The notes under the pieces were generated by a model. It was not told the origin of the DNA. It saw only the letters and a list, made by a program, of their open reading frames with translations, and ran no database searches. The translations under genes were made by a program, and so were the position numbers. Positions 17,509-24,136 of a stretch of 64,000 nt of DNA are shown here, piece by piece. Origin of the DNA: Aquabacter spiritensis (GTDB lineage Bacteria; Pseudomonadota; Alphaproteobacteria; Rhizobiales; Xanthobacteraceae); contig NZ_SMAI01000019.1 in NCBI RefSeq assembly GCF_004346185.1, positions 34,331 through 98,330 on the forward strand, given 5' to 3'. Every line of letters starts with the position of its first letter. The stretch's first letter is position 1.

Positions 17509-18205
17509 GGTCGCGGATATCCACTCCTTCTATGGTGAGGCCCATGTGCTGCAAGGCGCGAGCCTCACCGTCGGCAAGAGCGAAGTGGTCGCGCTGCTCG
17601 GCCGCAACGGCATGGGCAAGACGACCCTGATCCGCTCGGTAATGGGCGTGTCCCCGCCCAATGTCCGCTCCGGCCAGGTCACCTTCAAGGGCGAGGCGAT
17701 CCTCGGCCTCGCCCCGCACCTGATCGCCAAGCGCGGTGTCGGCTATGTGCCGCAGGGCCGCCGCCTGTTCCCCTCGCTCACCGTCACCGAGCATTTGACC
17801 GTGCTGAAGCCGGCGGCCGCCACCCATGGCTGGACGGTGGCCAAGGCGTTCGAATTCTTCCCCCGGCTCGGCGAGCGCCGCTATCATCGCGGCAACCAAT
17901 TGTCCGGCGGCGAACGGCAGATGCTCGCGGTCGCGCGTGCTTTGATGATCGATCCCGAACTGATTCTTATGGACGAGCCGTCCGAGGGGCTGGCTCCGGT
18001 GATGGTTCAGCATCTCGAAGGCATCATTGCCGAGTTGAAGGCCGCCGGCCTCTCCATTCTTCTGGTGGAGCAGAATCTCTACAGTGCATTGGCGGTGGCC
18101 GACCGCGTCTATATTCTGGAGACCGGACGGGTGGTGCACGAAGCCTCCGCCGCGGCCATCGGGGCCGACCCCGAAACCCTCACCCAATTCCTCGGCGTCC
18201 ATTGA
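17501..18205 (+). CDS. ABC transporter ATP-binding protein (LivF-like)
   Basis: The second ATPase subunit, 234 residues, overlaps the LivG-like gene by 8 bases. Walker A LLGRNGMGKTTLIRSVMG carries the GMGKTT variant typical of LivF. Then come GVGYVPQGRRLFPSLTVTEHL, signature QLSGGERQMLAVARAL, Walker B LILMDEPSEGLAPVM and the switch region LLVEQNLYSALAVADRVYIL. It completes a two-permease, two-ATPase, one-binding-protein importer encoded contiguously with the catabolic enzymes. The small 18216 gene starts 10 bases later, so the transcript probably continues into the amidase. Confidence 0.93.
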   Translation: MLEVADIHSFYGEAHVLQGASLTVGKSEVVALLGRNGMGKTTLIRSVMGVSPPNVRSGQVTFKGEAILGLAPHLIAKRGVGYVPQGRRLFPSLTVTEHLTVLKPAAATHGWTVAKAFEFFPRLGERRYHRGNQLSGGERQMLAVARALMIDPELILMDEPSEGLAPVMVQHLEGIIAELKAAGLSILLVEQNLYSALAVADRVYILETGRVVHEASAAAIGADPETLTQFLGVH

Positions 18206-18215
18206 GCGGCTTGTC

Positions 18216-18428
18216 ATGAGCAAAGATCAGGCGCCCCCGCCACCGGGGCCCCTCGACCGCATTCCCGTCGACCCGGCGGAGAGACGCGCCGCGACCGACA
18301 TCGCCCGGTCGGTCGGTGCCCTCGTCTCGGCGGGCGCCGCGGCCCGCATGACCGTCGACGAGACGCCCTGGAGCCTGCACACACTCCGCGCCGAGGGCGC
18401 TGCGCGCGCGGCGGAAGACGGCGCATGA
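18216..18428 (+). CDS. Uncharacterised 70-residue protein translationally coupled to the amidase
   Basis: A short gene (MSKDQAPPPPGPLDRIPVDP...) of 70 residues whose stop overlaps the amidase start by 4 bases (ATGA). I do not recognise its family. The first 20 residues are proline-rich and probably disordered; residues 22-50 (ERRAATDIARSVGALVSAGA) could form an amphipathic helix; and it ends acidic and Ala-rich. Small proteins encoded just before amidase-signature enzymes are sometimes partner subunits, as GatC is for GatA and AtzG for AtzE. No sequence similarity to those is evident by eye, so this role is only suggested by position and coupling. Codon use matches the operon, which supports it being real. 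Confidence 0.6.
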   Translation: MSKDQAPPPPGPLDRIPVDPAERRAATDIARSVGALVSAGAAARMTVDETPWSLHTLRAEGAARAAEDGA

Positions 18429-19849
18429 GCCCTTTCGCCCCGATTCCCGGCGTGGTCGCGGCCGCCGAGATGGTCGCGTCCGGCGCGGTCAGCGCCGAAG
18501 CTCTGGCGTCGGCCGCCCTCGCCCGGCTGTCAGATCTCGGACCGCGCTACAATGCCGTCGTGGCGCTCGATGCGGCGCACGCCTTGGAGCAGGCCCGCGC
18601 CGTCGATCTCGCCCGCGCGCGCGGCGCCCCGCTCGGGCCGCTCGCAGGCGTGCCGCTCGCCCACAAGGACCTGTTTTACCGTGCGGGGCGACCCTGCGCG
18701 GGCGGCTCGAAAATCCGCAAGGATTTTGTCCCGGACATCACCGCCACGGCCCTAGAACGGTTGGACGAAGCGGGTGCCGTGGATCTCGGGCGGCTGCACC
18801 TCGCCGAATTCGCGCTCTCGCCCACCGGCTTCAATGCGCATGACGGCCATGGCCGCAATCCCTGGCGCCTCGATCATTGCTCGGGCGGCTCCTCCTCCGG
18901 ATCGGGTGCGGCCGTTGCGGCGCGGCTGGTCTCGGGCGCGCTCGGCTCGGATACTGGCGGCTCGATCCGCCATCCTGCCGCCATGTGCGGCATTACCGGT
19001 CTTAAGCCGACCCACGGCCTCGTGCCGCTTTTTGGCGCCATGCCGCTCTCCCCTTCCCTCGACACGCTCGGCCCGCTTGCGGTGAGCGTGCGCGACTGCG
19101 CGCGGCTGCTCGGCGTGATCGCGGGACCGGATCCGCGCGACGCCTCCACCCTCGCCGCGCCGCGCCGCAGCTACGAGGCCGCGCTCGGCGGCGACCTGCG
19201 CGGCGTCACGATCGCCGTTCCGCAGGACTATTACCGCACGGCGGCGACGCCCGACATCCTTGTCCTGCTCGATGCGAGCCTTGCCGCGCTGCGCGCGGCG
19301 GGCGCCCGAATCGTCGAGACCTGCGTCCCCGACATGGCGCTGCTCAATGCGATGATGCAGCTCGTCATGGGTGTCGAGGCGGCGGCCCTGCATCGCGGCT
19401 GGATGGAAGAGCGGCCGCAGGATTACGGCGCCCAGGTGCGCGCCAGGATCCTGCCCGGCTTCGCCTATCCCGCCGTCCGCTATGCCGAAGCGCTGATGCT
19501 GCGCGCCAAGCTCGCGCAGGATTGGCTCGCGACGGCGATGGGCGATGCGGACATGGTGCATCTGCCGACCCTTGCCGTCCCGGTGCCGAGCATCGCGGAA
19601 ACCACCGAGGGGGACGCATCGGACATCGCCGCCGCCATCGGGCGGGTCACGCACTGCACCCGGGCGATCAATTATCTCGGCCTGCCGTCCCTCAGCGTGC
19701 CCTGCGGCTTTGCCGGAAACGGCCTCCCCGCCGCCTTCCAGCTGGTCGGCCGTCCGTTCGCGGAAGCCATGCTCCTGAAGGCGGGCGACGCCTATCAGCG
19801 GGAGACCGATTTCCACCTCCGGCTGCCGCCGGACTGCGCTGAAGCGTAA
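18425..19849 (+). CDS. Amidase-signature-family amidohydrolase
   Basis: This enzyme hydrolyses a carboxamide (or similar C-N bond), releasing ammonia or an amine, in the cytoplasm. Its 474 residues contain the full Ser-cisSer-Lys triad: Lys81 in PLAHKDLF, Ser157 in CSGGSSSGSG and Ser180 in SDTGGSIRHPAAMCG. It then continues with the family segment ITGLKPTHGLVPL and the C-terminal NYLGLPSLSVPCGF. Length is typical. The substrate cannot be read off, but the setting (importer, PuuE-like deacetylases, FAH-fold protein, aldolase) suggests deamidation of an intermediate. It is translationally coupled to the 70-residue protein and is the last gene before a hairpin at 19851. Confidence 0.93.
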   Translation: MSPFAPIPGVVAAAEMVASGAVSAEALASAALARLSDLGPRYNAVVALDAAHALEQARAVDLARARGAPLGPLAGVPLAHKDLFYRAGRPCAGGSKIRKDFVPDITATALERLDEAGAVDLGRLHLAEFALSPTGFNAHDGHGRNPWRLDHCSGGSSSGSGAAVAARLVSGALGSDTGGSIRHPAAMCGITGLKPTHGLVPLFGAMPLSPSLDTLGPLAVSVRDCARLLGVIAGPDPRDASTLAAPRRSYEAALGGDLRGVTIAVPQDYYRTAATPDILVLLDASLAALRAAGARIVETCVPDMALLNAMMQLVMGVEAAALHRGWMEERPQDYGAQVRARILPGFAYPAVRYAEALMLRAKLAQDWLATAMGDADMVHLPTLAVPVPSIAETTEGDASDIAAAIGRVTHCTRAINYLGLPSLSVPCGFAGNGLPAAFQLVGRPFAEAMLLKAGDAYQRETDFHLRLPPDCAEA

Positions 19850-19850
19850 G

Positions 19851-19872
19851 GCGGCGGGCGCCTCTCCGCCGC
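19851..19872 (+). terminator. Stem-loop closing the catabolic operon
   Basis: Directly after the amidase TAA, GCGGCGG pairs with CCGCCGC (7 bp, 8-base loop). A second small stem AGCC-TGC-GGCT runs into TTATT at 19877-19892. Placement and the following T-rich bases suggest transcription termination. The remaining bases up to 20029 contain no gene. Confidence 0.5.
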
Positions 19873-20029
19873 GCACAGCCTGCGGCTTTATTGGGCTCGA
19901 AAGCCGGCATGCGCCTCGTTAGGCTCTGGCTGCGCCGCCGGCCTGTCGCCGGTGACGCTGGGCTTGGCGCCGGGGCGCGTCCGGCCGGTTCGGCTGTCAG
20001 GCTCAGCCTGTGGCCAGGTGGGGAAGATC

Positions 20030-21286
20030 ATGAAGGTTGTCATTCTCGGGTCCGGCGTAATCGGCGTCACGCTCGCTTATTATCTCGCCGGCGACGGCCA
20101 CGAGGTCACGGTGATCGACCGACAGCCCGGCCCGGGGCTGGAAACCAGCTTCGGCAATGCGGGCGAGGTCTCGCCCGGCTATTCCGCGCCCTGGGCCGGA
20201 CCCGGCCTGCCGATCAAGGCGGTGAAATGGCTGCTGATGGACCACGCGCCTCTGGTGGTGCGGTGGTCGCGCATGACGCCCGCCATGGCGCTTTGGGGGC
20301 TCCAGCTGCTGCGCAATTGCACCACGCACCGCTATGAAATCAACAAAGGGCGCATGGTGCGGCTCGCGGAATACAGCCGCGACTGCCTGATGGCGCTGCG
20401 CCAGCGCACCGGCATCCATTATGACGAGCGCATGCAGGGCACGCTGCAGCTGTTCCGCACCCAGGCGCAACTCGACCATGTGCATGGCGACACCGCGGTG
20501 CTCGACCGGTTCGGCGTGCCTTACGAGGTGCTCGACCGGTTCGGCTGCATCGCGGTCGAGCCGGCTCTCGGCCGGGTCAAGGACAAATTCGTCGGCGGCC
20601 TGCGCCTGCCGGGCGACGAGACCGGCGACTGCTTCAAATTCACCCAAGCGCTCGCCGCGCTGGCGCAGGCGGCCGGGGTCACCTTCCTTCATGGCCACAC
20701 GATCCAGGCGATCGAACACGATCGAGGTGCGATCACCGGAATCGCCACGGATGCCGGTCGGGTGACGGGGGATGCCTATGTGGTGGCGCTGGGCTCCTAT
20801 TCGCCAAAGCTGCTCGGGCCCCTCGGCATCACCGTCCCGGTCTATCCGGTGAAGGGCTATTCGCTCACCGTGCCCATTACCGACCCCGCCGGCGCGCCGG
20901 AATCGACCGTGATGGACGAGACCTTCAAGGTGGCGGTCACCCGGCTCGGCGACCGGATCCGGGTCGGCGGCACGGCGGAACTGACGGGCTTCGACCTCAG
21001 CCTGAAGGAGGAGCGCCGCGCCACCCTGGAGCATGTCGTGGGCGACCTCTTCCCGCACGGCGGCGATCCCAAGGCGGCGAGCTTCTGGACCGGCCTGCGG
21101 CCGATGACGCCGGACGGGCCGCCGGTGCTCGGCACGAGCCGCTACTCCAATCTCTATCTGTCCACCGGGCACGGCACGCTCGGCTGGACCATGGCCGCCG
21201 GCACCGGGCGGGTGATGGCCGACGTGATCGCCGGCCGCCGCCCGGAGATCGATCTCGACGGCCTCACTCTCGCCCGCTACGGCTGA
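20030..21286 (+). CDS. dadA: D-amino acid dehydrogenase (DadA-like FAD oxidoreductase)
   Basis: This FAD enzyme oxidatively deaminates D-amino acids to 2-oxo acids, passing electrons to the respiratory chain at the inner membrane. I chose ATG 20030 (418 aa) because GGTGGGGAAG, a good ribosome binding site, precedes it and [20 protein letters not shown] is the FAD-binding beta-alpha-beta unit. A longer upstream frame lacks these. DadA hallmarks follow: [31 protein letters not shown], the [12 protein letters not shown] segment, [10 protein letters not shown], and the C-terminal [14 protein letters not shown] and [19 protein letters not shown]. No alanine racemase gene is adjacent. The protein is somewhat shorter than E. 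coli DadA (432 aa). A more distant homologue lies at 41219. Confidence 0.9.
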   Translation: MKVVILGSGVIGVTLAYYLAGDGHEVTVIDRQPGPGLETSFGNAGEVSPGYSAPWAGPGLPIKAVKWLLMDHAPLVVRWSRMTPAMALWGLQLLRNCTTHRYEINKGRMVRLAEYSRDCLMALRQRTGIHYDERMQGTLQLFRTQAQLDHVHGDTAVLDRFGVPYEVLDRFGCIAVEPALGRVKDKFVGGLRLPGDETGDCFKFTQALAALAQAAGVTFLHGHTIQAIEHDRGAITGIATDAGRVTGDAYVVALGSYSPKLLGPLGITVPVYPVKGYSLTVPITDPAGAPESTVMDETFKVAVTRLGDRIRVGGTAELTGFDLSLKEERRATLEHVVGDLFPHGGDPKAASFWTGLRPMTPDGPPVLGTSRYSNLYLSTGHGTLGWTMAAGTGRVMADVIAGRRPEIDLDGLTLARYG

Positions 21287-21424
21287 GCCGCCGCGGCCCG
21301 GCGTTGCGGGCGGAAATACCGCGCGGCGGGAGGCGACGGGGGCCGGCGGAGCGCTCATAAGGGGCCTGCGGCCGCTTCGGCCGACCGCCTTCCCATTGCG
21401 CGTGCTCGCGTGGAGACCTACCCC

Positions 21425-22489
21425 ATGAACCGCAGACAATTGCTCACGGGAGCCGCCGTCTTGACCACGACCGCCGCCTGGGGCACGCCGGACACGCCGC
21501 CCGCCGATATCGCCTTGTTCCGCGACGCCACCGAGACCCTGTTCGCGATCGCAGACCTGCGCCGGGCCGACAATCCGGCGGCGCCGGCGGTTCCTCGCCG
21601 CACCTTCGTGCGCGATGCCGACGAGGCCCACCGCCTCGCTCTGGAGGGTCCCGCGCCGCTGGTCGGCATGTCGCTGGACGATCTGCTCGACTGCGCGCGG
21701 TCGCAACACCCGGCCGCGGGCGAACTCGTCGCCGTCGCAGGGGTTCATCGGGGGTTCCTCGACCTGATGGCCGCGGGCGGCATCGCGCGGATTGCCGATC
21801 TCAAGGGGCGGCGCATCGCGGTCGATACCGATACCGGCTATGCCAGTGCCTTGTTCGAGATGCTGCGTCGGGAGGGGCTGACGCGCGGGCGGGATTATGA
21901 GGTGGTCTATGCCGGCGCGACCAATTTGCGGTACGAGAAGCTGCGGGCCGGGGCGTTCGACGCGACACTTCTCGGCGCCCCCTTCACGCGGCTCGCGAAA
22001 CGCGCCGGGTTCGTTTCGCTCGGCAGCGTGATCGGCGCTCTGGGCGGCTATCAGGCGATCGTGCTTGTCGCGCGCCGATCCTGGCTCACGGCCAATGGCG
22101 CGGCGGCGCAAGCCACCGTCGCGTGCCTGCTGCGCACCCTCGCCTTCGCCCGCGATCCGGCGCAGGCGCCGACGGTCGCGGCCTATGTCGGACGCTCGCT
22201 CGGCCTCGATGCCTCCGCCGCCTCTGCGGTCACCGACGATCTGTTCGGGCTGCGGAGCGAGTTCCTGCCCGATGGCCGCATGCGCGACGCCGACGTCGCT
22301 GTGGTGCTCGATCTGTTCAATGCCTCACGCGCGTCCAACCTTGCGATGACCGACGTGCGGGCTCTGTTCGATGCGCGCTACCTGCCCCTTCTGACCGGCA
22401 CAGATAACCGGAACCGGCCAGCCCCGGGAGGGAGGCTGGCCGGAGGGCATGACCGACGCGCGCTCTCGCCCGATCGGATCAGCCTTTAA
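21425..22489 (+). CDS. NMT1/SsuA-type periplasmic substrate-binding protein, orphan
   Basis: This looks like the binding protein of a nitrate/sulfonate/taurine-type ABC importer, but no permease or ATPase lies nearby. The ATG at 21425 (354 aa) has GGAG about ten bases upstream. The leader MNRRQLLTGAAVLTTTAAW has an RRQLL twin-arginine-like start. Recognisable core: IADLKGRRIAVDTDTGYAS, FEMLRREGLTRGRDYEVVYAG, and RYEKLRAGAFDATLLGAPF, the hinge region seen in SsuA/ThiY-like proteins. The N-terminal half is less conserved and the last 30 residues look unstructured. It may serve a remote transporter or act as a sensor. Upstream (21287-21424) is a small CGGCCG hairpin and no other gene. Confidence 0.75.
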   Translation: MNRRQLLTGAAVLTTTAAWGTPDTPPADIALFRDATETLFAIADLRRADNPAAPAVPRRTFVRDADEAHRLALEGPAPLVGMSLDDLLDCARSQHPAAGELVAVAGVHRGFLDLMAAGGIARIADLKGRRIAVDTDTGYASALFEMLRREGLTRGRDYEVVYAGATNLRYEKLRAGAFDATLLGAPFTRLAKRAGFVSLGSVIGALGGYQAIVLVARRSWLTANGAAAQATVACLLRTLAFARDPAQAPTVAAYVGRSLGLDASAASAVTDDLFGLRSEFLPDGRMRDADVAVVLDLFNASRASNLAMTDVRALFDARYLPLLTGTDNRNRPAPGGRLAGGHDRRALSPDRISL

Positions 22490-22500
22490 AGGGCGGCCCG

Positions 22501-23178
22501 TCAATCCGCGGCGAGATAGGCGTATTCCGCGCTGCGGCGGGGTGAACGCAGCATCTCCGCATTGGAGGCGCTGAGCGGCGCGACGGTCCAGCTGAAGTCC
22601 GAGTTCAACGTCGCCACCATGGCATAGACATTGACCGGGAAGGCGACGTTCGCCGGATTGTTGATCGTCGTGGTGTCGAGCACCTGCCCCGGGAGGAAGT
22701 TTCCGAACGCCACCCAGTATTGCGGGTGGGGCGTGAAGATCGCATTGTCGTTCGGATAGGCCTGGACCGCGAACGTGCCGGCGCCGGACATGCCGATTCC
22801 GATCGAGGCCTGATTGGGCGGGAAGCCGCTCGCCGTATTGATGGTCAGTGAACCGGGGCTGCCGCCGGTGGTGGGGGCCTCGAAGCCGTAGGCGCCGGAC
22901 ACATAATCGAACTGGATCTTGTTGACGCCCGCGGGGTCCGCCGGGACGACCTGGCTGGCGATGAAGGTCACGCCCGGCTTCAGTTCGCCCGTCTCCGACC
23001 AGACGAACGAATAATCGATGGTCCATTTGAAATCGATCACCGTTCCCGGTCGCGCCTGCTTGGCGAACCAGGCCAGAGACACCACGTCCGGCACGCCGAT
23101 ATTGGGGTCCTGCTGATAGGTCAGGAAGGAGCGGGTCGCGGAGCTGTTGTTGATGAAGCGCAGCGTATACTGGGTCAT
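22501..23178 (-). CDS. RhiA-like protein of unknown function (tentative)
   Basis: A 225-residue protein beginning MTQYTLRFINNSSATRSFLT, with GGAGG seven bases before the ATG. It resembles, from memory, proteins annotated as the rhizosphere-induced RhiA of Rhizobium leguminosarum: the segments QQDPNIGVPDVVSLAWFAK, TIDYSFVWSETGELKPGV, QASIGIGMSGAGTFAVQA and FTPHPQYWVAFG look like that group. RhiA's biochemical function is unknown; in R. leguminosarum it is abundant and quorum-regulated. No signal peptide or membrane segment is evident; the protein is beta-rich and Asn/Thr-rich, unlike its Ala/Arg-rich neighbours. It is divergent from the 107-residue gene at 23749 and has a leader of about 300 bases. 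Confidence 0.6.
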   Translation of the reverse strand: MTQYTLRFINNSSATRSFLTYQQDPNIGVPDVVSLAWFAKQARPGTVIDFKWTIDYSFVWSETGELKPGVTFIASQVVPADPAGVNKIQFDYVSGAYGFEAPTTGGSPGSLTINTASGFPPNQASIGIGMSGAGTFAVQAYPNDNAIFTPHPQYWVAFGNFLPGQVLDTTTINNPANVAFPVNVYAMVATLNSDFSWTVAPLSASNAEMLRSPRRSAEYAYLAAD

Positions 23179-23438
23179 TGTGAACCTCCGACTGTGTGCT
23201 GTTGGGACTTGCCTGCCTTCTGAGGGTCCCTCCGGATCCAGAAGCCGGAGGCCGATCGGGCGACGTCACCCGGTCGGCGATCCGCCTCCAACGACTGGGA
23301 TGGAGCCGGTCCGGCTCGGATCGTCGCCCGAGCGGCACGGCGCCATCCAGATCCGTCCTCCGGTCTTCTGCCCGCCACTTGCGGCAGCGGCGCGACCGGA
23401 AGGCCGGCATCCACGCAGGCCGGCGCGCGACATCTCAT

Positions 23439-23522
23439 ACAATTTTAGATTGCAGATCGGACATGCCTTTGCAGGGGGAACCTCTTAAGCGTGGCAGTCG
23501 CCTTATCGCACCCTAAAATTGT
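23439..23522. promoter_or_regulatory. Widely spaced 10-bp inverted repeat, possible operator pair
   Basis: ACAATTTTAG at 23439-23448 and CTAAAATTGT at 23513-23522 are perfect inverted copies 64 bases apart. The second sits in the spacer of the predicted leftward promoter and the first lies downstream of its expected start site. That arrangement is typical of operators bridged by a DNA-looping repressor, or of the two halves of a long RNA stem. The protein that would bind is not identifiable here. Confidence 0.45.
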
Positions 23523-23562
23523 TACGTCAAGAATTGACAACCATAAGTAGCATTAATATGGT
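23502..23562. promoter_or_regulatory. Back-to-back divergent sigma-70-type promoters
   Basis: Rightward: TTGACA at 23534-23539, a 17-base spacer, then TATGGT at 23557-23562. Leftward (minus strand): TTGACG from 23530 to 23525, a 17-base spacer, then GATAAG at 23507-23502. The two -35 hexamers are only 3 bases apart and together form the palindrome GTCAAGAATTGAC (23526-23538). They would drive the 107-residue gene to the right and the RhiA-like gene to the left, both with long untranslated leaders. Confidence 0.6.
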
Positions 23563-23568
23563 GGCGGC

Positions 23569-23698
23569 GTGCTTGCGAAACGCGTCGCCGGACAGGCTAT
23601 CGGCCCCACAGATCCGCCGCCCTGCCCGTCGAAATATGCAGATTCCTGGCATGCGAGCGGATCCGAGGGGTTCCCCTTGGCCAATCCTCTTCTTTTTT
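23569..23698 (+). ncRNA. Putative small RNA or attenuated 5' leader ending in an intrinsic terminator
   Basis: From the expected start of the rightward promoter (about 23569), transcription would meet CCGAGGGG-TT-CCCCTTGG at 23663-23680. This stem contains one G-T pair and is followed within ten bases by TCTTCTTTTTT. That is the best intrinsic-terminator layout in the window, yet it lies 50 bases before the 107-residue gene. The RNA would be about 130 nt. It may be a free small RNA, or a leader that controls read-through into the gene at 23749. No known riboswitch class was recognised. Confidence 0.4.
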
Positions 23699-23748
23699 AG
23701 TTGGGTGTATGGCTGTCTTTTCTAAAGAACTGAGCGCGGGAGATACAA

Positions 23749-24072
23749 ATGTCTTGGACGATCACGAATAGACAACTGGATCCGATGACGTTCACCCAGG
23801 AAAACGGGATCAGCTCGACTGCAAATGGCGGCGAAGCCGTCGTGGTCGCGGTCGGGGTGGCGCGCGTGACCTACCACAAGTTGAATTACAAGCGCTTCGG
23901 CATCTGGCCCTTTCCGGACGGGCAGGCGCTGAACGCGACCTATGGGGGCGGCCAGAATATCTACATCACCAACCCGACAAGCGCGGTGGACTGCGTCTTC
24001 CAATATGCGCCCTCGGAGGAGGCCGAGGCCCCGACGCGGCGCAGTCGCGGCTCGGAAACCGCCCGGCGCTGA
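23749..24072 (+). CDS. Uncharacterised 107-residue protein divergent from the RhiA-like gene
   Basis: I do not recognise this family. The protein starts MSWTITNRQLDPMTF after a GGGAGA ribosome binding site. Residues 1-88 look like one compact beta-rich domain with aromatic and glycine-rich strands (VARVTYHKLNYKRFGIWPF, ATYGGGQNIYITNP, AVDCVFQYAP). Residues 89-107 form a charged, probably disordered tail (EEAEAPTRRSRGSETARR). There is one Cys and no signal peptide. It shares a symmetrical promoter region with the RhiA-like gene, which suggests co-regulation and possibly a joint function. Base composition and amino-acid use (Asn, Thr, Tyr) resemble the RhiA-like protein more than the other neighbours. 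Confidence 0.65.
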   Translation: MSWTITNRQLDPMTFTQENGISSTANGGEAVVVAVGVARVTYHKLNYKRFGIWPFPDGQALNATYGGGQNIYITNPTSAVDCVFQYAPSEEAEAPTRRSRGSETARR

Positions 24073-24136
24073 GCGGAGCGGTCCCGTTCCGACCGGACTG
24101 CGCGACGATCGGATGGCATTGCCACCCGAGCCCACC

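Noticed and set aside
20003..22111. Minus-strand frame of about 700 codons opposite dadA
   Set aside because: The product is a His/Arg/Gly-rich antisense shadow; the plus-strand proteins have clear FAD and binding-protein motifs.
23519..23725. Short open frame (68 codons) starting near the divergent promoters
   Set aside because: It begins within the promoter elements, runs through the putative terminator stem and lacks a ribosome binding site.
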